DNA of 64,000 nucleotides from Gnetum montanum (lineage: Eukaryota > Streptophyta > Gnetopsida > Gnetales > Gnetaceae). The stretch spans positions 1,154,801 to 1,218,800 of the forward strand of contig MNCI01007621.1 in the NCBI GenBank assembly GCA_015680685.1, given 5' to 3'. A model generated the notes under the pieces. That model was given only the letters and a program-made list of their open reading frames with translations, ran no database searches and was not told the origin of the DNA. Shown in pieces: positions 45,336-57,099 of this stretch. Position 1 is the stretch's first letter. The number at the start of each line of letters is the position of its first letter. A program made the position numbers and the translations under genes.

Positions 45336-47111
45336 TGAAAACACCACAAAATTTTGGCCTAGCACTTTTAGACAGGACTCAAGCTAAGTCATCCCACTGC
45401 CTAACATGAGTACAGCATGACCAAAATTGAGAGCCTCCAAAACAACATGAAATGACACACAATTGAACAGGCAAAGTCCCCTCAGGGTCCACAAGTGATT
45501 GCTCCAATTCCCAGCATCCAAAATCTAGGGTTTCAGGCTCAAAATGCATGGTTTTTGTTGTATACATTTTGATCACGCTATGGTCATGCTGCCCAGCATA
45601 AGACCAGCGTGTGTATAGCGTGACCAATCTTCTAGAGCCCCAAAATCAAGTCCAAATAGCCCAAATTTGAGCACACAGACCCTCCATTAGCTTCATCGAT
45701 GCCCCCTGCAGCTCCCAACCTTTAGAACCTAGAAATTTGAGCTTAGAATCACATGTTTTAAGCCACTTTTAGTTAGTCACACTGAGGTCATGTTGCACAG
45801 TGTGACCAAGCAAAAACAAGGCACATCAAGCAATTTCAAGTCCAGTTTTGACATGAACTCAATCCCCAGGGGATAGGCAACAACTATACGGACTCTTAGG
45901 CTTCACAAATTCAAGATTTGAGCTTCAAATGTGTCATTTTAACTTGGTCATGCTGAGGTCACGCTGCATAGTGTGACCAAACAAAAGATGACCAAAACAG
46001 CATCAAGTTGGGCTCAGACTCAGCATCTAGACCACCCTTGGAGAGCAAGCAATATTTGGACTTCAAGAAACAGGCATCATACATCCAAATTTGGTTCAAA
46101 ATGTGTCATTTCCACTTGTCACATTGAGGTCACGCTACATAGTGTGACCACAGTGTGACCAACCAAAAGAGACAAATCCAAGGCCAAATCAACTCAAGTT
46201 CGATGTGTAGGACCCCCTCGACATCAGGCATGTAGGTCCACTCTTGGAAATAGGTCTCAGAGGTCGAAAATAGGCCCAAAATACATTGTTTTTGTAGGAC
46301 ATGCCAGAACACGCTAGGACCACAGATCCAGAGGCCAGAGATCAAATTCTCTATTATAACATAGCATTCTTTTTTCGTATTCTTTGAGCATATCAAGCTC
46401 TTACACTATGGATTGCACATGCCAGCGTAAGAATTGGTCATGTTGTACGCTGTAAAATGTCACCCAATCCACATTTCTCTCACCCCGCAGCCACAGATCT
46501 TCCTCCAAATCTAAATCCCATGCCCAAAAATCCTATAAATACCTCATTTTTCCACTTAATCGGGGTTGGCAATTTTGGAGCAGGAAAATCAACAACCCTG
46601 AACCCAGACTTAGTCATGCTGAGCACTTGGGGCAATTTTGGTCATGCTGCACACCTGCAACTAGAAACCTACAATCTCCCAACGTCTGTACACCCTTCAC
46701 AACGAGGCTAAACGTTCGCCTTGCGATCAATCCACAACTGTGTTCTGACCAGTGCGCTGTTTTGTAATTGCCAATCAATACTTATAGTCACAATTTTTTC
46801 ATCCATTGTTCTCTGTTTACACCGTTTACATTTGTTACAATTTTCGTTACCTTTGTTTATGTTTTATTTTCATCTTACCTTTCGTACATTCATTTACGTT
46901 TTAGTTTGCATCCATTTACGTATAACTCAGCGCATCGCAATAGTGTATGCTAGGGGAAGTCCTTGTTTGATTTGCGCACAGATCATTCAAGGCACTCTGC
47001 CTTCATTTTTCCAGCTTGCCCTCATGCAAAGGCAGGGTCATCGGTATCTCTCCGAAGATCTTTCGACGTTTGTTTTCCTCCAGCCTTATGCCGATGATTT
47101 CAGACAGTACA
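45336..47111 (+). repeat. 3' LTR of Element 4
   Basis: 1776 bp, TGAAAACACC to CAGTACA, colinear with 27702-29545. TATA box TATAAATA at 46534-46541. Flanked on the right by CTTCT (47112-47116). Confidence 0.95.
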
Positions 47112-47116
47112 CTTCT
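47112..47116 (+). repeat. Target-site duplication of Element 4, right copy (CTTCT)
   Basis: Identical to 27697-27701, directly after the CA end of the 3' LTR. Confidence 0.92.
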
Positions 47117-49130
47117 CCCTTGTATAAGAATGTGATCTAATGATACCTTCTCAAGGATAAACTTCTCAGGAAATTATTTTCCATTTTATTATTAATCATT
47201 AAAGTTTCATGCTAGCTCATCTATAACTCCAACTTGATCATTAAATTATTACAAAAATATGGATGAAGTCATCTTCCCTTGATTACTTATAATATTTTCT
47301 GAAGCTTTTTTATGTGAGGTCTTAGAAACCCACTTTTTCACATCCTGCAAGCCTATCCAATCTCTCATAGCCAATCAAGTGAGAGCTATCAAATAACTTT
47401 GATTTTTAAGACATGTTTAATGATATGCACATATCCTTAAAACGCTTGAAACATCAAAGGTAAAAGATAAAAATATTTATAAAATTAAAAACTTAATCTA
47501 TTATAACTTCTAGCCTATTCTAGAAAAACCACTTGTGAGGGTTAGAATATGATATCTCAATCTACCTTTTTAGAATAAATTTCTATTTTGAAGTGTTGAA
47601 GTAATGATGATGGATTAGCTATCCCTTGTCTCTTTGAGTCTTTTCCATCAATCCTTCTTTTTGCCATTATCTCCTTTTACTAAGGTTATTTATTGAGCTC
47701 CATCTTTCCATGGGTGTTCATTTACTTGATTGGATCTCCACCTTGGCTATTGAGTAATAGCAAATGTGATGTTGTGGAGATCTTATCTCTTGAGGAGTAG
47801 CAACTTTTTCTTGTGTCTTGGTTGGATTTACTTTTGACACCCATCATTTAGTATGTTGGGCTTGCAAATTCTTTTTTTCCATTCCATCTTGAAATATCAA
47901 GTGAGAATTATCTTGTAATTTTAATCTTCAAGGAGGACATTAGACCTTGATATGACCAAATCTATTATGATAATATCACATAATTGATTTATGAAATCTC
48001 TTTTAAAATGGATGATCAAAACTAGTCTTGTAACTCCTCCTTGATAAAGGATCTTTTTGCTAGTTCAAGTGGATGGCTTGTGACCAAGACCACTTTTGTC
48101 ACTTGAATTCCTTCGTTGTATAAGCATCTCTTCCAAAGAGACCTTACCTTTGGCAAAGCATTCAAATATTTACTTCTCATCCTTCAGCTTCTTGTCCAAA
48201 TCCAAGTTTTAACACTTTAGCTTATCATTCTCAACTTTCAAAAGAGATATTTTATTTAAGAGCTTTATTTCTTGTTCCAACAAAACGTTTTGGACATGCA
48301 TCTTAAGATAGTTATTCAAAGTGATTAGCTCATTCATTTTAGCCTCAATGACTATGATCTAATAAGTTAGCACGAAACAAGAGTTGGACTGATGTTCAAA
48401 GGCTAACTCACATAGGTGTAGTTTGTTTTTTAATTTTAAACATATTTTCTTCATTTTAATGAAATTTCATTTAAGATATTCGTGCCTTTCCTCAATGGTT
48501 CTCACTTTCTCATCATTATGTAAATAATCCTTCGCATTATCTTATGTTGGCTTTATGCTTGTAATGGTCATGCAAGATGGATAAACATTAGATGATTCTC
48601 CATTTTCCACTTCTTCTTTACTAACATTCTCATCATCCAAAATGTTGATATGTATCTCTTTTTTTACCATATTATCACCTCTTCTTATAATTATTTTGAG
48701 CTTGGGCATTCATAGGCTAAATGTCCTCATTGATCACATGTTTGACATTAAAGTTGTAAAATATATTTTTAAAATGAATAACTAGAAGACTTACTTAAAG
48801 GCTTACTTCTTGAAGACTTACCATAATTATTATTTTTTAAAATCAATTATCTCTTGATATTTTCTTTTCATATTTCTATTTGGTAGTGGATCACATGAAT
48901 AGCTTGTCTTTTATCTTGATTCCTCTTGTGTGATGTATTTTTTTCTATCATGTTTGATTTGCAATGCATCATTCTTAACCTACATCACATCAAATTCAGA
49001 AGATCATAAGTTTCCTTGCATCTTACTCTTTTCAATGGCATTGTTTGTACCATCTAAATAAAGTGGTTTTGCAAGTGACACCCTTGTTCTTTTCATATTT
49101 CTATGTTTTCAATCCAAAAATGGTCACCAA
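47117..49130 (-). pseudogene. Ty1/copia gag (minus strand), decayed, split by Element 4
   Basis: On the minus strand from about 49103: PLYLDGTNNAIEKSKMQGNL matches the start of copia gag (normally PLFDGTNYAxWKxxM). A zinc knuckle C-x2-C-x4-H-x4-C reads CQTCDQ-stop-GHLAYEC at about 48758-48717. NSSDKSGLGHKPST follows at about 48110-48070, and a second knuckle-like YYHNRFGHIKV near 47985-47950, then WVSKVNPTKTQEK. That is the order in copia gag-pol. Many stops. Its downstream continuation seems to be interrupted by Element 4. Confidence 0.72.
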
Positions 49131-49142
49131 GCTTCAATACCA
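49131..49142 (-). promoter_or_regulatory. Copia primer-binding site (minus strand)
   Basis: On the minus strand TGGTATTGAAGC, close to TGGTATCAGAGC (initiator tRNA-Met), placed just upstream of the gag start. The LTR would begin at 49145 and run to higher coordinates. Confidence 0.7.
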
Positions 49143-49144
49143 CT

Positions 49145-51425
49145 TGTGAATCATTAAAATCATGAGGGTTGAATGAGTTACATAGAAAATTATCACATAT
49201 AGTCAATATAAAAACTAAACTAAATAAAATGAAAACTTACTGCTAAAAAGAGTAAAATAAAAAGCACAAAGGAACACACTCATCAATATGTATGGTAAAT
49301 CTCATCATATTTAATTTTATTAAAATTAAACTAAGGATATCACTATGGTAGATCCTCAAATGCTACATACTCCCCACAATGTAATCAAATCTCCAAGCTT
49401 AGTATCCTATAGGACTCTTAAGAACCTGGCAAGATTGAGTGTAAATTGTGGTACTCTTACAAGATGCACTCACAACCCCTAAGGGTAAAGATAAAATAAC
49501 CCATAAGCTTGGTATCCCATAGGATTTTCAAGAACCTCACAAGGCTAACAACATGATGTTCTTATGAAATACACTTACAACTCCTTAGGATAAAAATAAT
49601 ATGATAAATGCTTGGCCATCCAAATATGATTCATTAAGGCTATAGAGTATATCTCCCCTCAAGAAGAATCTATGCTCTACAAAGCATGATAGGAATACAA
49701 TGTTATAGAGATATAGGGAAAATGATTCTTCAAATTAGATCTACACTCAATATGCTTAAAATCTAGGGCATGGACAATAGAAACAAGAAGCCCTAGATGG
49801 GGAATGAACATACAAATGATATGAAAATGATAGAATATTATACTAATGTATTATAAGCTACAAAGGATTAAATTGAATCAAAACACTAAGATATTAATGT
49901 AGTAATGATGGTGAAGCTCCCAAATAATTAATCAATCTTTCAACCCTTCACCTAATGCAAATCATTATTCAAGTCAAAGTAAAGATGTCTAATCCAACTT
50001 GATGTAATGAATTATTTGCCTTGAATTTCTTACTTAATCATGATCTTGGCACATTCTTTTATAATCATCATGTACAAGAAAATTTCTTGCATCAAACTGG
50101 AGTTGGACAATTGTTTGAAAGCACCAACATTCCTTCAAACTTGGGTTTAGGTACTTGCTGGTATCTAGCAACACCAAGGCTTAGATACCTCCAAATAAAC
50201 TCAATGGTAATAGAGCGAACTAAGCGTAAATGTGTGTTTGTTGTTATGAATGTCGAAATGGTTGGGTTTGTGTATGAAACTGTAACTAGCTATTGTAACA
50301 AAAATTCAACTAACCTTGTCAGATACTGTGAGTCGTTAAATATTCCTATATTGCCAAGTCTCTTGATCTATATAGTCCCTATAGCACATTGCTTGAAACA
50401 AATAAAATTTCACAAAAATTCTTGAGCACAATTCTGCCAAAATCTACTCCTAATTTTCCCAAGAGAGAAAGTTCCATAACAAAACTAGAAATAGAGCAAG
50501 ATTCAATGGATTTTGGAAAGAGAAAAGAAAGGAAAGTAGATTCGTGTGTAATCTCAAATATTTAGGTGAGATAAATTGAACATGATGAAACACTTTGCAA
50601 CAAAGTTATTCTAGATCAATCTAAATATTACAAATTGTTCAAACCCTCTGAGCTCAACAAGCAATTTTGTAAGAGACAATCTTATTAAACTACCAAAACA
50701 CTTGGTAACAACAAAGTACAAGCTTTCATTTGGCTAGTCAATAGTCATCAAGAATTGCAGACAATAGAGTCAACAGAAAACATTTGACAATTTCAAGATT
50801 AAAATATCAAGGCAATAAACTTTTTAAAAAAATGAAACTATTCCAAATCAAGTCAAAGTATCAAAGATTTTCTAGATCCTCTAGACTCAAATAGGCAATT
50901 TTATAAAGACATTACTGTTAAATTGCTCAAGATGATTTTCAAAGATAACATAAGCTTTTATATGGTAACCAAATAGAAGTCTTGAATTGCACAAAAATAG
51001 AGCTACAAAAGCAATCTCAAAAATCCCAAAATTAAATGCCAAGCACAATACTATCCCAACCATTAGCTAAGCAACTAAGACAAAATGGGAAGAAAAAAAC
51101 TCACAGAATTAAAACAATGCATCTAAATTGATGCCTTTAGCAAGCCATGCTTTACAATCTTTAATATATTTCTTCTTGATCTTCCCAAATATCCCTCCCT
51201 TGAACTCTACCCTTGAAGCCTTTTTTATAGTGGCTTTTGGGTAATTACAATCACCATAACATATTAAGGTTTTATTGTGGCTTTTGGGTAATTACAATCA
51301 CCATAACAGATTAAGGTAAGTTACAAATATCAAGGGAATTTTAATTATAACTACCATAGGAAGTTACAACTTCTATGGAAAGTTACAACTATAGAAATAC
51401 AAGCTATAGCTGACAAAGTGTTGTG
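49145..51425 (-). repeat. Probable LTR of the minus-strand copia element and adjoining AT-rich DNA
   Basis: The edge at 49145 is set by the PBS and the terminal CA. The far end is not resolved. 49370-49520 holds two diverged copies of a segment with AAGCTT(A/G)GTATCC(T/C)ATAGGA. At 51231-51316 a stretch with GTGGCTTTTGGGTAATTACA is duplicated in tandem. No gene is supported. Confidence 0.45.
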
Positions 51426-52265
51426 TTAGATGATACTATATATATATATTAAAACAATAGCTATAACTTTGTTTGCCCACACGTTTTGCCCCACCCACGT
51501 ATAAACCCAAAGTGCTAGCTTGGAAAGTATGTTTGAAGCATAGATTATGCAATCACATTTTTTAAAAAAAAAGGCAAGAAATGTGTGTGTAGTATCTGTC
51601 CATCTTTCTTGTGCTTGGAACAGGTGGATTGCTCTCTGCTTGCCACTGTTTACTTCCATGGAGCTGAGAAACAGATTTAGTGGCCTGTGCATCCAGCAGC
51701 CGTGGCCACCTACGCCGGTGCCAGTTCTGAAAATAATGCAACAGCCAAACTACCTCAGTGCATAATCCTCCTGCAGCCACCACGTCGTCCCATGTAACGG
51801 CGACCGTTCATGCTTTTTCTCTCCTGTTACGTATTTTTCGTCCCCTTGGGCTTGTCAAGAAACATCTCCATTCAGCTGTCGATGGCTCTGGTTCTGCTGA
51901 GTTACAGCCTTGGGCTTTCTGCCGCGTTTGTAGCCATTCTTTCGGGCTGCAGCATTTTCTGTGTATTATCATCCACGGCCACACTTGTCAGGGCACTGTG
52001 CATGCATTTGTTTTTCTCCTTTGCCTGTCAGGGGTAGGGTCAATGTCAGAACCAGGCGGACGTTATTTCGCTGAGAGAGCCTTTTGCCTACTGACGAGCA
52101 TCATCGGCAAACACGTTCGAGGTGGCGTTCGTGAGTACTGAATCACTGACGCCGTGTACGGCTCCATGAATTGTTTGTCATATGACCATGCCGTTGTGAC
52201 AGCCCTGCCTGCCTCTGCCTTGTCGTTCTCCTTCCAACAATGTTGAGTGTTGTGGGTTGCCTATT
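51426..52265. other. Higher-GC single-copy-like region next to the LRR pseudogene
   Basis: Base composition is less AT-rich than the neighbouring repeats. Frames exist on both strands but show no recognisable domain. It may be the 3' flank or untranslated region of the LRR gene on the minus strand (inference). Confidence 0.35.
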
Positions 52266-53106
52266 TGCAGAAGGCAGCCTTCTTCAACCTCAATCTTGAC
52301 GTCTTGCTTTCTTTTCCTTTAAAGCTGCGGCGTTTTGGCGGATCATTTTTGAGCTTTTCTTCGTGTTTGGACGTCTGGGAGATGTGATCAGCAGTTGCGG
52401 TCGTTGTTGAATGTGATAGAATGTGATAGCTTTCTTTCCATGTCCTCTGGCAGGTTCTTCATTATTGGGCATGCGGACAACAGCACCGATTTCGGTGATT
52501 CGAGGTTGCCACCTCCTCAGGCAGCGCTGTGATTGCTGAGCAGCCATGAAATTTTAGGAGCTCCAATTTTGATAGTTATGAGAAATTCGGGGGCAATTTG
52601 TTTATGGTTTTGCAGTCTTGCGGGATGAATTCTTTCAGGGAGGTCAGATTGCAGAGTTCCAGGGGCAGTTCCTGCAGATTCTCGTAGTTGAGGATATGTT
52701 GCCGTTTCAGAGCCCCTAGGCTTCTCAAGCTTCTGGGCATGGTCATTACCTAAGGAAATTTGGACAGAACCAGTGATTCCAGGGATGCCAAATTTCCAAG
52801 TTCCTCTGGGAGATCCTTGAACGTTGGGCATGCAGAGATTCTGATCTTCTTCAACATTTGGGTTGCAGGGTAGACCACCGGTGGTAACTCTTGTATTCTT
52901 TCGATTTCTTCCATCTTCAGGCATATGAGATTTTTAAGCTTCAAAAATGAAAAATCCTCAAGCCGGAGATTTTGTAAATGCAGGTACTTTAACTCTTCTA
53001 CTGCAGCTGTGTGTTTGTCATTCAAGATAATCCCCCGTCCAAGACACAGAATCCTCAAGGATTGATGCATCTCCTCCAAATCTGCTGTGTCCACTGACAA
53101 ATTCTA
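52266..53106 (-). pseudogene. NLR-type leucine-rich-repeat fragment
   Basis: On the minus strand from 53106: LRILCLGRG, ELKYLHLQNLRLEDF, LKKIRISACPTFKDLPEELGNLASLESLVL, LQELPLELCNLTSLKEF, KLELLKFHGCSAITALPEEV. These are about seven repeats of the xxLxxL(x)xCxxLxxLPxxL type found in the C-terminal half of plant TIR/CC-NBS-LRR immune receptors. A one-base frame shift near 52510 moves the frame to a further repeat, SACPIMKNLPEDME. There are stops near 52752 and 52599. No NB-ARC (P-loop, GLPL, MHD) is visible upstream, so it is a partial, broken copy. TAG at about 53107 could be an old splice acceptor. Confidence 0.82.
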
Positions 53107-55165
53107 CTCTTTTGTTGTCCATTGCTTATCAAGCCATATTCCATCACATGCCTAACTCCTCCAACTGCTGATTTATCTTCCAATTTAGAAGCATATACGC
53201 CAATATACCACAATTCAATCTTTGAAGAAGGAATAATTAATGCATCTTATCCTGCATGCTTATGAACCTTATTTTCCATAGAACTAAGAGCAAATTTTTA
53301 GCCTTCACATTCAAATTTCATTAAAGAAAATCAATTCATTCACCTTTTCTAGAGTTTGAAACAATATCCAAAGTTAACTCTCCAAGAATAATCTCCTTTT
53401 TTAAATTCTTAAATATTGGAATTAAATTCTAAACCAGTTTTTTCTTAGTAATGATCATCATTGCTCCATCAAATGGTAGAAATGGTAGAAATGTGCCAAC
53501 AGGAAAATTACTAGAATTTACTTTTTTATTTGCTCCAATGGTTGCCTAGAACATTTCATTCATGTCTTGAATGTCTACCCTACAAGGGCTAACATTTGAA
53601 AGGACATTTAAGAATAGCTAGGAGGTCCACCCTGACATCTACTTTAATTCAAATGGGACATCCACACTTTGAAATGGATGTCTACCTTGTGGAATGTCCA
53701 CCTTCTAGGGTGGATGTCCATCCTATCTACTGACTGAAATCTAAAATTATTCTACAGACTACTAGGATTTCAACATTAAATCTAGGACATCCACCCTAGG
53801 TTGGGACATCTACTTTTTGATTGTCATGTCTACCCTCTCACTAGGATATCCCAAACAATTTAGGACTTCCCACCTAAAAGTCCATGTGATTGTTGGGGCT
53901 CTTTGAAAGTCTTCTTTGATAATCTTCAATAGTAGAAATTCTTTGATTCTCATGTCTTCATCTTGATCTTATGTTGAATTCATTAAGTCTTCATTTGGGA
54001 CTTCTCAAGAAAGCTTAGAACTTTCCAACTTATCTCTCCACAAGACATCATGTTCTTCAAGGAATCTTCTAAATGTCACAATCCATGTTCTACATTGATT
54101 GTCAAATGTCCCAAAACGTCTCAAGCCTACACACAAGCATAGCCACCAAAACACACTTCTTCATGTACAAGTTGTAACTTACCAAAATAAGAAATTAGTT
54201 AACACAAAAAGTTGTGAAACTTAGTCTAGTTGCAAAATGGCTTTTGTGAGTTGTTATCACTTAAAGTCTAAGGAAAAGTGGTGTTTAAAAAACACACAAT
54301 TTTTAAATGGAAGAACAATAAATAGGAAAGGCCAAGGATCACTCTAGAGATTATAAAAAGATGTCTAAGATCTAAACAAAAGAGAAGTGAGTCCAAGCGA
54401 GGGACAAGAGAGTTTATGGGTAAGATTAAAAGCACTTGAGGGAAAGAGTAGTCTAGGGGAGATGAAAGATCTCCTATGAGTATTATCTTATCTTAAGCTT
54501 GTGTGTTCAATGTATGAGCCACACTTGAGAGATTGAGAGGGGACATCTACAACCTCTAAGATCCTTGAGAAAGTTAAGTTGATCCTTACTCCTCATTGTT
54601 AATATATTTCTTTATTTGAGATTTGATTAATAGAGGGAGAATTTTTCTATTTCCTTGTGTTCTTATTTTTTTTCTAAGCTAATTTGGCTTAGATAAGTGT
54701 GAAATTGGGTTTATTTAGGATTTGCTGAGGTAGGTCCTTATCATTAATGATAATGACATATAATAATTTCTAAAAGGTCATATCATAAAGAAGTTTATAA
54801 CATAAAGAGAAATCATGGAACTTCATGATTAGATCATCTACACAACATCATTGGATCTAGCTATACCAACAGTGTCTGTAAGAAGAAATATGTCAATCTA
54901 ACATGATTAAGGATAAGCCATAAAGATTCCTGAATTAATCCAGAATCAAGCACCATGACGTTGGAATGTGGTGCATAGGGAATATGATCTTGTGTGACAT
55001 GTTAGCATTAACATCCAAACAATATAATCATCATTGTGCATGCAATCAAAAATTACTAGCCAAAGTCAACAATGATACATGCTTGTCCTAGCACCACCAA
55101 GCCTAAATACATACATAGCAAAATACAAGCATAATTCCAAAGTTAGCTCATCCTTTCCTACCATC
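53107..55165. other. Unassigned AT-rich region
   Basis: 53580-53880 repeats the words GGACATCCAC and GATGTCTACC irregularly, reminiscent of the AGACATCTCC words in the copia LTRs here. 54300-54660 resembles LTR-like non-coding sequence. No gene visible. Confidence 0.35.
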
Positions 55166-55169
55166 AAGT

Positions 55170-55450
55170 ATTTTGGAAGTTATCATTATCCCCTCACCAT
55201 TCTAGGCAAATATGTTTATATCTTAGTGTCATTAGGACTTTTGGGACCACTCCCTCATTAGTCTAGGCCATTCCAAGAGCATACAATATGCTATCATAAC
55301 TATTAGGACTTCTCCCTTACCAATCTAAATAGTAATAATCATGATATTCAACCATCAAGACTATCGAGTTCTTACCATTATCAGTCTAGGTTACATCATG
55401 TCATTCAAGCTATTGGAACTAAGCTCCCACAAATTTAGAGATCCACTTCA
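55170..55450. repeat. Degenerate tandem repeat of about 60 bp
   Basis: Five diverged units each contain a block like ATTAGGACTTCTCCCTTACC followed by AATCTA or AGTCTAGG (for example near 55240, 55303, 55360). Confidence 0.5.
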
Positions 55451-57099
55451 CATCAACATCAGTGACATCACATCATATAAGACATCAAGCATACAAGTAA
55501 TGAATACTTAATTACATCAACTACATGATTCTACATAACATAGGTGGTAAGGACTAATTAACATGATTCAAAAACTTATGAGAAATCATATCTAAAATGC
55601 AATATTTCAACAATATAAAGGTTCCACAAAGTTTTACATCAATTTCACAAATTTTAGGTTTCATCCATATCAAACTAGCAAGATTCAAAAGAGTTTACAT
55701 TACCCTTTTTTCCCACCAAATTCTTCATTTGGTTGACCTAAGGATCTGATCAACTTGTTCAATATGCAATATCTTTTTGACACTTTTTAATGTTATCGAT
55801 AGCATCACCTGGTCACCTAGAATGAGGCAAAATCCTATTTTCTAAATTAGCAGTCTAGTTGGCCGCATGATTTGAAATGGATAATTTTCCCCTACATGTC
55901 CTATCCATACATTGGGTTGACTAGACATACCTATAAATTCACTTTGTAATTTCACCACAAGAAAAACACAAAAATGAAACCAAGACTTTGAACACCATGA
56001 GAAATGAGGCATAAAAATAGGTAAAGCTTGAATTAAATCCAAGACATGATAAGACACCATAGGACGTTAAATATTTCAAAATCTAATGAGAAATTTAATC
56101 CAACAAGCTTGCATAAAAACCTAAAACCCTAAGCCCTCACAAACTAAATTGCATAGAAATCCAAGGAAGAAATCACTCAATCAATTTTGCAAGGAATTAG
56201 AGACATATATGCACAATTCTTTGGCACCAAAATCAATTAAAAGCAAAATCTATGAAAAAATCTTGATCAAGAAAACTATTGTTGAAGCTATAGCTAAAAT
56301 CCTTGTGGCAAACACCTTCCAAATCAAAGAAAAACATAACAATACCAAGAAGAAGATGCATTAAGCTCCAAGAAAAGATTTGCTACCCTAGCTATAGAAA
56401 CCAACAAAACCTCCAAGTGCTTCCTCAAAACCCTCCAAAGAAAGTGAATTGCCAAAAAGCATCAAGTTTGTGGAAAATCCTAATTAAATCCTAAACTTGC
56501 TATTTTTAAACTCAAATAACACTTCAATAAACATATTTTATCTTTTTAATAAAACTATCTATATTATTCTATTATTTATATAACCCATGTTGCACATTCT
56601 TTTCCCAAAAATTAATATTCACTTTTAAAATAAAAAGGCAACCTCACTCTAATTAAATAAACACGAATACCCAAAAAGCTCTAGCTGATCCCTTAAGTTG
56701 TGACAAACAATACAACATGGAAAGTATATGTAAGTATCACAACCATTACCAATACACTATCATACCTGCTTGACTATACCCTATACATACCATTTACTTA
56801 GCATCATGATACCTAGCTAGAAGATCCAATAAAATTAGTGCACATATGTACCTAAAACCATAAATCCAACATGCGACCGTTATATCATATAAATCATATA
56901 ACATAAAACATGGAACATCCTTACAACTAATCATATAAAACACTTTATCATACCATTAAACCACATTACAGGAATCTATACCAAGTAGTATAAAGTTATT
57001 ACAAAGACAACACATGAATAAACAAACTGACACACACACACAGAAGTCATACTATGCACACTTACTAAGGTTAAGTGTTCTAGATATAGGGGTATTACA
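55451..57099 (-). repeat. Possible LTR, minus strand, with one edge at 57099
   Basis: On the minus strand 57099 starts TGTAATACCCCTATATCTAG, which looks like the TGTAACACCC start common in Ty3/gypsy chromovirus LTRs. The other edge is not found, so it could also be a solo LTR or a fragment. The sequence contains no gene; the reading frames at 56149-56494 are Lys/Asn-rich and without domains. Confidence 0.35.

Larger units (their letters stand above)
27702..47111 (+). mobile_element. Element 4: 19.4-kb Tat-lineage Ty3/gypsy retrotransposon
   Basis: Two LTRs of about 1.8 kb (27702-29545 and 45336-47111), a CTTCT duplication, a TTGGCGC-type PBS, gag and PR in one frame, then RT, RNase H, a second archaeal-type RNase H and integrase. 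The double RNase H marks the Tat (Tat/Ogre/Retand) lineage (established knowledge). Unusually large because 6 kb lie between PR and RT, where Ogre elements have an intron. That space here holds an antisense, spliced-looking gene. A 38-bp repeat array and an 80-bp array lie between INT and the 3' LTR. Numerous stop codons show that this copy is inactive. Confidence 0.95.

Noticed and set aside
50021-50425. 134-codon plus-strand frame
   Set aside because: It begins at a TTG, has no recognisable domain and lies in probable LTR sequence.
51758-52141. 127-codon plus-strand frame in the higher-GC region
   Set aside because: Composition without domains, no clear start context, next to an LRR gene on the other strand.
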